DNA of 64,000 nucleotides from Rhodobacterales bacterium HKCCE4037 (GTDB lineage Bacteria; Pseudomonadota; Alphaproteobacteria; Rhodobacterales; Rhodobacteraceae): contig WVSM01000005.1 in assembly GCA_015689645.1 (NCBI GenBank), positions 248,001 to 312,000 on the forward strand, given 5' to 3'. Positions 19,115-28,287 of the stretch are shown one piece after another; position 1 is the stretch's first letter; each line of letters opens with the position of its first letter. A program made the position numbers and the translations under genes. The notes under the pieces are model-generated. The model was not told where the DNA came from. It ran no database searches and saw nothing but the letters and a program-made list of their open reading frames with translations.

Positions 19115-20740
19115 ATGACTCTTAATCTTACCATGCCCGACGCGCAGGCCGAACTGAAGCCGCGCATCACCGTGTTTGGTGTCGGCGGGGCCGGTGGCAA
19201 CGCGGTCAACAACATGATCGACCAGCAGCTTGACGGATGCGAATTCGTCGTGGCCAACACCGATGCGCAGGCCCTGCAGCAGAGCCGAGCGCATAGCCGT
19301 ATCCAGATGGGTGCACGCGTGACCGAGGGGCTCGGTGCAGGCGCGCGACCCGCGGTGGGTGCAAGTGCCGCTGAAGAAAGCATCGAGGAGATCGTCGATC
19401 ACCTCGCCGGCGCGCACATGGCCTTCATCACCGCCGGGATGGGCGGTGGCACCGGTACCGGTGCTGCCCCGATCATCGCACAGGCTGCACGTGAGCTTGG
19501 CGTTCTGACAGTGGGCGTCGTGACGAAGCCGTTCCAGTTCGAAGGCAACAAGCGCATGCGGCAGGCCGATGAGGGGATCGAAGCCCTTCAGAAGGTCGTC
19601 GATACGCTGATCATCATTCCGAACCAGAACCTGTTCCGGCTCGCCAACGAGAAGACCACCTTCACCGAAGCCTTCGCCCTCGCGGACGACGTGCTCTACC
19701 AGGGTGTGAAGGGCGTGACCGACCTGATGGTGCGTCCGGGCCTCATCAACCTCGACTTCGCGGACGTCCGTGCCGTGATGAACGAGATGGGCAAGGCCAT
19801 GATGGGCACGGGTGAGGCCGACGGCGAGAACCGCGCGCTGGCCGCCGCCGAGAAAGCGATCGCAAACCCGCTGCTCGACGAAATCAGCCTCAAGGGCGCG
19901 AAGGGCGTTCTCATCAACGTCACCGGCGGCTACGACCTGACCTTGTTCGAACTGGACGAGGCGGCGAACCGGATCCGCGAAGAGGTCGACCCCGAGGCGA
20001 ACATCATCGTCGGATCGACCCTCGACACCGACATGGAAGGCCAGATGCGCGTCAGCGTTGTGGCAACCGGGATCGACGCAGCCGAACGCCATGCCGACAA
20101 TCCGATTCCCGCGCGCCAGTTCGCGGCTGCTGCAATTGCCTCGAAGGGAGCGCCTAAGCAGGTCGAGGTCGCGGAACCTGCGGTAGAGCCGGAATACGAA
20201 GAAACCGGGCCAGAGCCGAGCCTGTTCGAGGGGTTCGACGCCGCTGCGGCAGCCGAGGCGGATGACACCGTCGCCGAGGATGACGTTCCGGCACCGGCCT
20301 ACCAGCCGGCTCCGGCCCCGGCTGCAGCACCGGCCCCGCGGCTTGAACAAGCGCCGGCGCGGCCGTCAGTCGCTGCGGTTGCTGAGCAGCCCCAGCAGGG
20401 TTACGTGGCACCGAAACCAGCTGCGGCCGGTTCGCCGACGCCAGAAGCCCTCGCCCGGCTGCGCGCCGCGATCCAGCGGGATGCGCCCGGTGCCGCTCCG
20501 ACGCATGCACCTGCGCCCGCAGCGCATGAGCCCAAGCGCGGCTTCGGTATCAATTCGCTGATCAACCGCATGACGGGCAGCGCCGAGGACGGACCCGCCC
20601 CGGTGGAACGTCGCCAGCCGACCATGGCGGCGGCCCCGGCTCCGAAGCCGGTTCAGCCAAGTGCTGCCGACGACGGGATCGTCGACCCGGATCAGGAACG
20701 GATTGAAATCCCGGCTTTCCTGCGCCGTCAGGCGAATTGA
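19115..20740 (+). CDS. ftsZ: Cell division protein FtsZ
   Basis: FtsZ is the tubulin-like GTPase that forms the division ring. The 541-residue product has [15 protein letters not shown] at the N-terminus, the tubulin signature GGGTGTG near 110-116, and an intact GTPase core to about residue 320. A long linker rich in Pro, Ala and Glu follows (about 320-525). The last 18 residues carry the conserved [10 protein letters not shown] peptide that binds FtsA and other partners. Length is typical of alphaproteobacteria, which have longer linkers than E. coli. ATG 19115 is preferred over the upstream frame start at 18992, which would add a non-conserved tail. Confidence 0.98.
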   Translation: MTLNLTMPDAQAELKPRITVFGVGGAGGNAVNNMIDQQLDGCEFVVANTDAQALQQSRAHSRIQMGARVTEGLGAGARPAVGASAAEESIEEIVDHLAGAHMAFITAGMGGGTGTGAAPIIAQAARELGVLTVGVVTKPFQFEGNKRMRQADEGIEALQKVVDTLIIIPNQNLFRLANEKTTFTEAFALADDVLYQGVKGVTDLMVRPGLINLDFADVRAVMNEMGKAMMGTGEADGENRALAAAEKAIANPLLDEISLKGAKGVLINVTGGYDLTLFELDEAANRIREEVDPEANIIVGSTLDTDMEGQMRVSVVATGIDAAERHADNPIPARQFAAAAIASKGAPKQVEVAEPAVEPEYEETGPEPSLFEGFDAAAAAEADDTVAEDDVPAPAYQPAPAPAAAPAPRLEQAPARPSVAAVAEQPQQGYVAPKPAAAGSPTPEALARLRAAIQRDAPGAAPTHAPAPAAHEPKRGFGINSLINRMTGSAEDGPAPVERRQPTMAAAPAPKPVQPSAADDGIVDPDQERIEIPAFLRRQAN

Positions 20741-20761
20741 ATCCGGTCACAAACTGGAACG

Positions 20762-20790
20762 AAAGGCCGGCGATTGTCCGGCCTTTTTTC
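20762..20790 (+). terminator. Intrinsic terminator after ftsZ
   Basis: Arms aaaggccgg and ccggccttt (20762-20770 and 20778-20786) with a 7-nt loop are followed by a T-run to 20789. It starts 22 nt after the ftsZ stop and should end the main dcw transcript. Confidence 0.85.
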
Positions 20791-20814
20791 TTTAAAAGGG
20801 AATAGGTTAAGGGC

Positions 20815-20823
20815 TTATCCACA
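20815..20823 (+). promoter_or_regulatory. Perfect DnaA box between ftsZ and lpxC
   Basis: TTATCCACA matches the DnaA consensus exactly. It lies between the ftsZ terminator and lpxC, about 60 nt before a possible lpxC promoter. The only other exact copy I found in the window is the one before mraZ. Confidence 0.4.
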
Positions 20824-20880
20824 GATTTTTGGCGGAAATCTGCCGATGGTTTTCAGCAATGTTGCAGGGCGTCATAAAGG

Positions 20881-20910
20881 TTGAGTTGCTCCATTGACCG
20901 GCCCCATATA
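20881..20910 (+). promoter_or_regulatory. Possible lpxC promoter
   Basis: TTGAGT (20881-20886) and CATATA (20905-20910) with 18 nt between them resemble a housekeeping promoter. The match is modest. It would give a leader of about 100 nt to the lpxC start. Confidence 0.25.
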
Positions 20911-21016
20911 CGCCAATGTCAGCGGAAGGCGTAATGCGCCAAACCCGCGATGCCGCAGAGCGTTCGGATTGAATGGACGCCGCGATACGTTTGGGACAGT
21001 AAGTGCAGGCGATGTG

Positions 21017-21934
21017 ATGCAGGCGACAATCCGAAAATCGGTAACATTCAAGGGCATTGGTCTGCATTCGGGCCAGGGCGCCACGGTCAGCATTCTGCCG
21101 CAAGCCGTGAATGTCGGCATCTGGTTCCGGCGCACCGACCTTGACGATGCGGCAATGATACCGGCCCGTTACAACCTCGTTCCCGAGAGCCGCCTGTGCA
21201 CGCGGCTCGTGGCCGAGGACGGTACGGAGGTGTCGACGGTCGAACATATCATGGCTGCGCTGGTCGGATGCGGCATCCATAATGCATTGATCGAGATTGA
21301 CGGCCCGGAAATGCCGATCCTCGACGGCTCTGCCGCGCCCTTCGTGCGCGGCATTCTGGATGCAGGCATTCAACGACAGAACGCGCCGATCCATGCGTTT
21401 GAAATTCTCAAGCCTGTAAGGGTCGAAGAGGGGGACGCCTGGGCCGAGCTCGAACCCGCGCCCGGTCTCGAGATGGATTACACGATCAGTTTCGTGGATG
21501 CGGCCATCGGCTACCAGCGCCGGACCGAGAAACTGGCAAACGGAAAATTCGTGCGGGAATTGTGTGACAGCCGCACCTTCTGTCGCCGTGCCGATGTGGA
21601 CATGATGCGCCAGGCCGGTCTGGCCCTTGGCGGCACGTATGAGAATGCCGTTGTCGTGGATGGCGAAATGGTGCTCAGCCCGGGCGGCTTCCGCCATGCT
21701 GACGAGGCCGTGCGCCACAAGATGCTCGACGCGCTTGGCGATCTTGCCCTCGCGGGCGCGCCCATCCTGGGTCGCTATATCGGCGTGCGGTCGGGCCACA
21801 TGCTGACCAACAAGCTGCTGCGCGCACTCTTCGCAACACCTGGAGCCGTCAGACTGGTGGAATGCTCGCCCGAGCAGGCCGCACGGCTGCCCGGAGTCGG
21901 TGTGAAAACCGACGATCTGGCCAAGGTCGCCTGA
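21017..21934 (+). CDS. lpxC: UDP-3-O-acyl-N-acetylglucosamine deacetylase LpxC
   Basis: LpxC is the zinc enzyme that commits precursor to lipid A. The 305-residue product has all expected ligands and catalytic positions: H77 in EHIMAALVG, H234 and D238 in HKMLDALGD, and H261 in GHMLTNKLL, each offset by 2-4 residues from the E. coli numbering. It opens MQATIRKSVTFKGIGLHSG. ATG 21017 gives the family length; the longer frame from 20894 adds an unconserved tail. Lipid A synthesis implies a Gram-negative outer membrane. Confidence 0.97.
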   Translation: MQATIRKSVTFKGIGLHSGQGATVSILPQAVNVGIWFRRTDLDDAAMIPARYNLVPESRLCTRLVAEDGTEVSTVEHIMAALVGCGIHNALIEIDGPEMPILDGSAAPFVRGILDAGIQRQNAPIHAFEILKPVRVEEGDAWAELEPAPGLEMDYTISFVDAAIGYQRRTEKLANGKFVRELCDSRTFCRRADVDMMRQAGLALGGTYENAVVVDGEMVLSPGGFRHADEAVRHKMLDALGDLALAGAPILGRYIGVRSGHMLTNKLLRALFATPGAVRLVECSPEQAARLPGVGVKTDDLAKVA

Positions 21935-22079
21935 GCGGGGCGTTGCATTCCTGCGACAATCCCGTGATCAGGCATTTTGCCCACAAAAGGAATGTGCTAG
22001 ACCTTGCGCAATTGTCCTATTCAAGGGCAAAACAAGATGTCTGCGTCCGTTATGGATGCCTGGATTTGGGGCCGTCTGC

Positions 22080-22967
22080 ATGAGTATCACCCGTTTCCGT
22101 CTATCCGGTGCTGCGCTCGCGCTGACACTTGTCCTGGCGGGCTGCGGCGGTGGTGGCATCGGCGGGATTTTCGGTGGTGGCGGTGGCGGTGGTCTTTTCG
22201 CTAGCCGTGGCGCGAACCTTCCGCTGGAAGAGCTTGACGCGGAAACGATCTACCAGCAGGCCGAATACCAACTTGAACAGGGCAATGCGGACGACGCGGC
22301 CGAACTGTTCATCGAAGTCGAGCGCCTGCATCCCTATTCCGCATGGGCCGAGCGCGCGCTGATCATGGCGGCATTCTCCTATCATGAGGACGGCGATTAC
22401 GAAGCCGCCCGCGTGGCTGCGCAGCGGTATCTTGATTTCTATCCCGGCAACGAAGATGCGGCCTACGCGCAATATCTTCTGGCGCTGAGCTACTACGATC
22501 AGATCGACCAGGTAGGCCGCGACCAAGGCGTGACCTATCAGGCCCTTCAGGCCCTGCGGGTCGTGATCGAACGCTATCCGGACAGCGAATACACGCAGGA
22601 TGCGATCCTGCGCTTCGATCTTGCCTTCGACCACCTTGCGGGCAAGGAAATGGAAGTGGGTCGGTATTACCTGCGCCGCCAGCACTACACTTCGGCGATC
22701 AACCGGTTCCGCGTTGTGGTAGAAGAATTCCAGACCACGTCGCACACACCCGAAGCGCTTTTGCGTCTGGTCGAATCCTATCTCGCGCTTGGTCTGACCG
22801 ATGAGGCGCAGACGGCCGGTGCCATCCTTGGCTACAACTTCCAGTCGTCGCCGTTCTACGACGATGCCTACCGCCAATTGACCGGCCAGGGCCTGTCGCT
22901 GGAAGCGGCGGGTGAGAACTGGCTGCGTGAGGTCTGGCAGCAAACCGTGCGGGGCGACTGGCTGTAA
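22080..22967 (+). CDS. bamD: Outer membrane assembly lipoprotein BamD
   Basis: BamD is a TPR-like lipoprotein of the BAM complex that inserts outer membrane proteins. The 295-residue product has a lipoprotein signal with lipobox LAGC (Cys near residue 22), then a glycine-rich spacer and tetratricopeptide-like repeats beginning at LPLEELDAETIYQQAEYQL. FIEVERLHPYSAWAERALIM and AAQRYLDFYPGNEDA are typical. The 145-nt gap before it contains TTTTGC-N17-TAGACC (21973-22001), a weak promoter candidate. Confidence 0.93.
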   Translation: MSITRFRLSGAALALTLVLAGCGGGGIGGIFGGGGGGGLFASRGANLPLEELDAETIYQQAEYQLEQGNADDAAELFIEVERLHPYSAWAERALIMAAFSYHEDGDYEAARVAAQRYLDFYPGNEDAAYAQYLLALSYYDQIDQVGRDQGVTYQALQALRVVIERYPDSEYTQDAILRFDLAFDHLAGKEMEVGRYYLRRQHYTSAINRFRVVVEEFQTTSHTPEALLRLVESYLALGLTDEAQTAGAILGYNFQSSPFYDDAYRQLTGQGLSLEAAGENWLREVWQQTVRGDWL

Positions 22968-23007
22968 GCGCCTTGACGGGCCTGACAGCTTAGGGAACAC
23001 CCATCCC

Positions 23008-24663
23008 ATGCTGCGCCACCTCGACATACGTGACATGCTGATCATCGACCGGCTGGAGCTTGCGTTTCAGCCGGGGTTGAACGTGCTGACCGGTGAGACC
23101 GGGGCCGGCAAGTCGATCCTTCTGGATTCGCTTGGGTTTGTCCTTGGATGGCGGGGCCGCGCGGATCTGGTGCGGGCCGGCGCGGAGCAGGGCGAAGTGC
23201 TGGCCGAGTTCGATTTGCCGGACGGCCACCCGGCGCGCACCGTGTTGGAGGAGGCCGGTCTTCCGACCTCCGACGAATTGATCCTGCGCCGGATCAACAC
23301 GCCCGAGGGCCGCAAGACCGCCTGGGTCAATGACCGCCGGGTCTCAGGGGACGTGCTCCGCGCTCTTTCGGATTGCCTCGTGGAGTTGCATGGACAGCAG
23401 GACGACAAGGGCCTGCTGGACCCCAAGAACCACCGGGTGATGCTGGATGAGTTCGGTGGGCTCCATGCCTTGCGCGCTAAGGTCGGTGCGGCCTGGCGTG
23501 AAAAGGCGGGTGCGGCCAAGGCGCTGGATGCCGCCGAGGCGCGGCTGGCCGAGATGCGGGCGGAGGAGGAATTTCTGCGCCATTCGGTGGCCGAGTTGAA
23601 AAAGCTTGCCCCGCTGGAGGGTGAGGAGGCGGACCTCGACACGCGCCGTCGCCTGATGCAGGGCGCCGAGAAGATGCGAGAAGATGTGGCGCGCGCCATC
23701 GAAGGCCTTGGTGTGAACGGTGCGGAAGGCGCGATCGTGGAAGCGCAACGCTGGCTGGACGGCGTCGTGGATCGCGCCGAAGGCAAGCTGGAAAGCCCAT
23801 TGGCCGCGCTGGAACGGGCGATGGTCGAATTGGGCGAGGCACAGGCTGGTGTTGCAGCTTTCGCGGAGCGGTTGGAGTTCAACCCGGCAGAGTTGGAGAT
23901 GGTCGAGGAAAGGCTTTTCGCTCTGCGCGGTCTGGCGCGGAAGCACGGGGTCTTGGCCGATGACCTCGCCGGTCTGGCCGAAGATCTGTCCGATCGGCTT
24001 GCGACGCTTGATGGCGGCGAGGCGGAGATCGGCGAGCTGAAAGCAAAGCGCGCGGCAGCGGATCGGGCATATGCCGAGGTCGCGCAGGAGCTGAGTGCGA
24101 AGCGACTGGCTGCTGCAAAGACGCTCGACGCGGCGATGGCTGCGGAGTTGGCGCCGCTCAAGATGGAGCGTGCCGTGTTCGAAACGCGGCGCGAAGAGGC
24201 CACGCCGGGGCCGGACGGGATTGACGCGATCACATTCACCGTTGCCACCAACCCCGGTGCACCGGCTGGCCCGCTGAACAAGATCGCTTCGGGCGGCGAG
24301 CTTTCACGATTTCTTCTGGCTTTGAAGGTCTGCCTGACGGCAGATGCCACCGGCCTGACGATGATCTTCGACGAAATCGACCGCGGAGTGGGTGGCGCGA
24401 CGGCGGATGCGGTGGGTCGCAGGCTCGCCGCGTTGGCCGAAGGCGGGCAGGTGCTGGTCGTGACCCACTCACCGCAGGTCGCGGCCCTCGGCGCGCATCA
24501 TTGGCAGGTGACAAAGTCGGTGGAACAGGGCGTTACCTTCAGCCGGGTGGTGCCGCTGTCCGTGGAAAAGCGTATAGACGAAGTGGCGCGCATGGTGTCG
24601 GGTGATACGGTCACCGATGCAGCGCGCGAGGCGGCCCGCGCCCTTTTGAGCGGCAGCGCCTGA
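23008..24663 (+). CDS. recN: DNA repair ATPase RecN
   Basis: RecN is an SMC-like protein acting in double-strand break repair. The 551-residue product has Walker A GETGAGKSI near 29-37, a long coiled-coil middle rich in A, E, L and R (about 150-380), and the ABC-type signature SGGELSRFLLALK with DEIDRGVGGATADAV as Walker B and D-loop. ATG 23008 gives MLRHLDIRDML, the usual family start. The bamD-recN order is common in alphaproteobacteria. Confidence 0.96.
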   Translation: MLRHLDIRDMLIIDRLELAFQPGLNVLTGETGAGKSILLDSLGFVLGWRGRADLVRAGAEQGEVLAEFDLPDGHPARTVLEEAGLPTSDELILRRINTPEGRKTAWVNDRRVSGDVLRALSDCLVELHGQQDDKGLLDPKNHRVMLDEFGGLHALRAKVGAAWREKAGAAKALDAAEARLAEMRAEEEFLRHSVAELKKLAPLEGEEADLDTRRRLMQGAEKMREDVARAIEGLGVNGAEGAIVEAQRWLDGVVDRAEGKLESPLAALERAMVELGEAQAGVAAFAERLEFNPAELEMVEERLFALRGLARKHGVLADDLAGLAEDLSDRLATLDGGEAEIGELKAKRAAADRAYAEVAQELSAKRLAAAKTLDAAMAAELAPLKMERAVFETRREEATPGPDGIDAITFTVATNPGAPAGPLNKIASGGELSRFLLALKVCLTADATGLTMIFDEIDRGVGGATADAVGRRLAALAEGGQVLVVTHSPQVAALGAHHWQVTKSVEQGVTFSRVVPLSVEKRIDEVARMVSGDTVTDAAREAARALLSGSA

Positions 24664-24847
24664 CCGTCTTTGTGCGTGATCCGTGTTGCGTTACCGGAAA
24701 TGAAGAATTGAAGAGATGCCGGGTTTTCAAAGTCTTGGCCCTCGTCTACCAAGGAAATAGGGCCACCTGACATGCCGGTTCGCGCGATGCCGGGGCGGGG
24801 TTGGCCGGTTTCGTTACCCATCGCGCCAGTCAGAAAGCGAGCCCGAC

Positions 24848-26536
24848 GTGGCCGAAACGACCCGCGGATATGTCCAGGAGCAGGCTCATCGGCTTGCGGT
24901 GGGCACGCGCGGCGCTTGGGCGCTTCTGCTCGAAAAAGGGCCGAGCCAATTCCAGTTCTGGCTCATCGCACTGGTCATCGGTGTTCTTGCGGGCTTTGCC
25001 GCGCTGTTCTTCCGTAAAGGAATCTCCTGGCTCCAATCCACGCTTTATGGCGTCGACGATGTGCGCATGCTGCACTCCTTCGCCGAAAGCCTGCCGTGGT
25101 GGGTGATCCTGATCATCCCGGTCGGCGGAGGCCTCGTGGTGGGGGCGATCCTGCATCACTTCACGCCGGACGGGCGCGTGCGCTCGGTCGCTGACGTGAT
25201 CGAAGGCGCTGCGCTCAACGATGGCCGGGTGGAGGGACGCGCCGGGCTGGCCTCGGCCGTCGCGTCGCTGATCACGCTCGGCTCCGGCGGGTCAAGCGGA
25301 CGGGAGGGGCCGGTCGTCCACCTCGCTGCGGTGATCTCGTCGAAGATCTCGCGTTGGATCAATGCAGACGGCATCACCGGTCGCGATCTTCTGGGCTGCG
25401 CCGTGGCCGCCGCCGTCTCGGCCAGTTTCAATGCCCCGATTGCAGGCGCGATATTCGCGTTGGAAGTGGTGCTGCGCCATTTTGCCGTCCACGCTTTCGC
25501 CCCCATCGTCATCGCCAGCGCGGCGGGCACGATCATCAACCGGCTGGAGTTCGGAAACGTCACCGAGTTCATGCTGATGGAGGACGGGATGCTCCAGTTC
25601 TACGTGGAGCTTCCGGCCTTCCTCATCCTCGGTATCCTCAGCGGCTTCGTGGCCGTCCTGTTCATGCGTGGCACGTTCTGGGCCGAAGACCTGGCCACGG
25701 CCGTACAGCGCCGGACCGGGATGCCGCGTTGGCTGCGTCCTGGCCTCGCCGGCCTGCTTCTGGGCGCGATCGCAATCTTTTTCCCGCATATCATCGGTGT
25801 CGGCTACGAGACGACATCGGCAGCGCTGACCGGGCAGTTGCTTCTTTGGGAAGCGATTGTCCTGGCGATCGTCAAATCCATCGCGGCGGCAATCACCATC
25901 GCCGGGCGCATGGGGGGCGGTGTCTTTTCGCCGTCGCTGATGATCGGTGCGATCCTCGGGCTGGCGTTTGGTCTTGTCGCGACCGGCATCTTTCCGGACG
26001 TGTCCGGCTCCAAGACCCTCTACGCTCTGGCCGGCATGGGCGCGGTTGCGGCAGCGGTTCTTGGTGCGCCGATTTCGACCACGCTGATCGTGTTCGAGCT
26101 GACCGGCGACTGGCAGACCGGCCTCGCTGTGATGGTGGCGGTGTCGATGTCGACGGCCATCGCCTCGAAACTTGTGCACCGCTCGTTCTTCCTGACCCAA
26201 CTGGAACGGCGCAACATCCACCTTGCGGCGGGGCCGCAGGCCTACCTGCTTTCGATGTTTCGGGTGGGCAACGTCATGCGCCCGATGGCTCACGAGAATG
26301 CAGCCCCCTCCGAACGGCTGTTCACCCTGATAGAGCAAGGCATTTTCACCGATACGCAGGCGACGCTGGAAAGTGCCTTGCCGATCTTCGAGCGCACGGG
26401 CCTCGATTTCGTGCCGGTGGTCCAATTGTCGCCGCAGGGCGGCGCCCCGGCGCTGGAAGGCGCGTTGTTCCACGTCGACGCGCTCAAGGCCTATAATCGC
26501 GCCCTTGCGGCAACGGCGGCGGAAGAGCATTCGTAG
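24848..26536 (+). CDS. ClC-family chloride channel/transporter with C-terminal CBS-like region
   Basis: ClC proteins move chloride or other anions, as channels or as 2:1 anion/proton exchangers. The 562-residue product starts at GTG 24848 and has about ten membrane segments. It has the gating motif GREGP with E153 and the GxFxP motif as GGGVFSPS near residue 358. By hand alignment, the position of the internal proton glutamate (E203 of E. coli ClC-ec1) is V207, following E206; valine there is the residue seen in animal ClC channels. The last roughly 100 residues resemble a degraded CBS pair. This may therefore be a channel, but the call rests on one residue. Confidence 0.9.
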   Translation: MAETTRGYVQEQAHRLAVGTRGAWALLLEKGPSQFQFWLIALVIGVLAGFAALFFRKGISWLQSTLYGVDDVRMLHSFAESLPWWVILIIPVGGGLVVGAILHHFTPDGRVRSVADVIEGAALNDGRVEGRAGLASAVASLITLGSGGSSGREGPVVHLAAVISSKISRWINADGITGRDLLGCAVAAAVSASFNAPIAGAIFALEVVLRHFAVHAFAPIVIASAAGTIINRLEFGNVTEFMLMEDGMLQFYVELPAFLILGILSGFVAVLFMRGTFWAEDLATAVQRRTGMPRWLRPGLAGLLLGAIAIFFPHIIGVGYETTSAALTGQLLLWEAIVLAIVKSIAAAITIAGRMGGGVFSPSLMIGAILGLAFGLVATGIFPDVSGSKTLYALAGMGAVAAAVLGAPISTTLIVFELTGDWQTGLAVMVAVSMSTAIASKLVHRSFFLTQLERRNIHLAAGPQAYLLSMFRVGNVMRPMAHENAAPSERLFTLIEQGIFTDTQATLESALPIFERTGLDFVPVVQLSPQGGAPALEGALFHVDALKAYNRALAATAAEEHS

Positions 26537-26595
26537 CACCTGACGAAACAGAATTTTTCTTTGGAGATCATGGATACACGCGGCATGGTTGACCC

Positions 26596-27663
26596 ATGGA
26601 TATCCGGATTCTCTGCCTCACCGCCCTGTTCTCTTTTGCTGCTCCCTCCGCATACGCCCAGGGGGCTGCGGATCGGCTTCAAACCATTCTCGGCAATGTG
26701 CCCATCGCGGCGCTGGACGCTGGTGAAGGTGCGATCGTCGCGGGTTTCGGAAACGGGGATGCAGTCCGCTGGATCGCGGTCAACGGGGCACGGGCCGGCC
26801 GCAATCCCGAGACGCCGAACCGCATTGCCGCCCTGCGGTCGGCCGCGCCGAACCAGCAGCAGGTGATCGCCGGGACCACCGACGAAGGGCTCCGCGCGGC
26901 CATCGGCCTTCAGGCCAGCGATTGGGTGAACACCTGGGAAGTGGCGCAGGGCGTGGCACGGGTCGGTGCGATGGACATCTTCCCCGACAGCGAAATGCGG
27001 CTGCGCGGGGCACTCTACGTGCGGGGTCTGAGGGAGGAAGTGCGCGGGGAAACCTCGGTGATGTGGACCGACGTTTCCGATTTCGAGGCCGCAGACGATC
27101 TCGTGGATCCGTCGAACCCCTTCGGAGGCGACCTGGGATTGCCACTTCGCGTTGCATTCCTTGGGGATCGCGCGCTCTGGGCCACCGGATGGCCAGCGCT
27201 TGATCTCGCGTTGGCGCCCAACGGACCGACATTCGCAGGGCGCGATGATGCTCAGGCCTTGATCGCGGGCTTGCGACAGGTGGGCAACCTAGGTGCCCTG
27301 GTTTCCGTCCGGTGCTGGTTGCGGAACGGGGCCGAGGTTCCGATCACCGGCGCCGAGGCCGGCCCGGTCGAAGGGCTTGCCCTGGCCGATTACGCGAACC
27401 GCGAGACCGAAGGGGCGGCGATGGTCCTTTTATTGGCGGACGGGCGCGACACCGAGGCGCTGGCCGCGAGCCTGCGTGAGGCCTGGCCGATCCTGTCGGA
27501 CCTGCCATCCCCTGCCGAGCCGGAGATCAGCTTCAGCGGCCAGGCAATCGTCGTCACGATGCAGAGCGACTGGGGGGACGATGGAGCGGAAACCAACGGC
27601 GCATACGAGGCGTTCCTGAGCGTTCTGAACGGCGGGCGTCTGGGCTTCCTGCTTTCAAGATAA
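26596..27663 (+). CDS. Secreted protein of unknown function
   Basis: I do not recognise this 355-residue protein. It has a clear signal peptide (1-21, cleavage after AYA) and no later membrane segment, so it should be periplasmic. The mature part is rich in Ala, Gly and acidic residues with no catalytic motif that I can name. Two internal cysteines are not obvious. The 59-nt spacing and shared strand suggest it may be co-transcribed with the ClC gene. It converges on the DUF427 gene. Confidence 0.8.
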   Translation: MDIRILCLTALFSFAAPSAYAQGAADRLQTILGNVPIAALDAGEGAIVAGFGNGDAVRWIAVNGARAGRNPETPNRIAALRSAAPNQQQVIAGTTDEGLRAAIGLQASDWVNTWEVAQGVARVGAMDIFPDSEMRLRGALYVRGLREEVRGETSVMWTDVSDFEAADDLVDPSNPFGGDLGLPLRVAFLGDRALWATGWPALDLALAPNGPTFAGRDDAQALIAGLRQVGNLGALVSVRCWLRNGAEVPITGAEAGPVEGLALADYANRETEGAAMVLLLADGRDTEALAASLREAWPILSDLPSPAEPEISFSGQAIVVTMQSDWGDDGAETNGAYEAFLSVLNGGRLGFLLSR

Positions 27664-27854
27664 CAGGCGGTAATCGCCCGGCGGCCAGGCACCTGGACCG
27701 CCCCTTGCCGGGCTATGCTCCGTGGAACCGAGCCAATCGTTCAATCCCGATCTCGTCGAGGCCTCGAATTCCTGAGGGGAATGAGGGACCGGACGTCGTC
27801 CCTCAACGCGTCCAGGGACGTTTCAGCGATTGACGGAGCCTTCGCGCCTCTGGT

Positions 27855-28196
27855 TCAAAGCTTCTCGACCGTCACGCGATCCGTGTAGAACGCGATATGG
27901 CCGGCGATCTGTTCGACCCCGGAGAGCGGCTCTTCGTAGCTCCAGGCCGCGTCGATGGCGTCTCCGTCCGGCCCTGACACGGTATAGTAGGTCGCCGTGC
28001 CCTTGTAGGGGCAGCGCGTGGTCGATTCCGTCTTTTCCAGGAAACTCATCCCGATGTCTTCGCGCGGAAAGTAGATCACCGGCGCGTAAGATCCTTCGGT
28101 CAGTTCCAGCGCGTTGGTGCTTTCGCCCAGAACCGCGCCGCTTGCGCGTACAACCCAAGTCCCCGAAGCCGGTCTGATCGTGATATGGTCTGCCAT
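27855..28196 (-). CDS. DUF427 domain protein
   Basis: A 113-residue protein of the DUF427 family (Pfam now labels it NTP_transf_9, although the function is unproven). It has PVIYFPREDI and the conserved CPYKGTATYY segment followed by AAWSYEEP, which define the family. I start at ATG 28196: GGGAGG lies 7 nt before it, while the ATG one codon earlier would be too close. The frame could extend to 28253. It is the last gene of the minus-strand block. Confidence 0.88.
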   Translation of the reverse strand: MADHITIRPASGTWVVRASGAVLGESTNALELTEGSYAPVIYFPREDIGMSFLEKTESTTRCPYKGTATYYTVSGPDGDAIDAAWSYEEPLSGVEQIAGHIAFYTDRVTVEKL

Positions 28197-28287
28197 CATT
28201 TGCCTCCCCGCCAAGCTGAACGGCGTTTGTATCCGGTCGCACAGCATTTGCACAGGCCATGCGACAGTTTCGTGTCAGGTTTCTGGA

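Noticed and set aside
20894-21016. Upstream extension of lpxC
   Set aside because: It adds 41 residues that do not resemble LpxC; ATG 21017 matches family numbering of the catalytic residues.
27782-27805. Hairpin tgagggac/gtccctca between the secreted protein gene and the DUF427 gene
   Set aside because: An 8-bp stem with no T-run; it could help end either convergent gene but is not strong enough to call a terminator.
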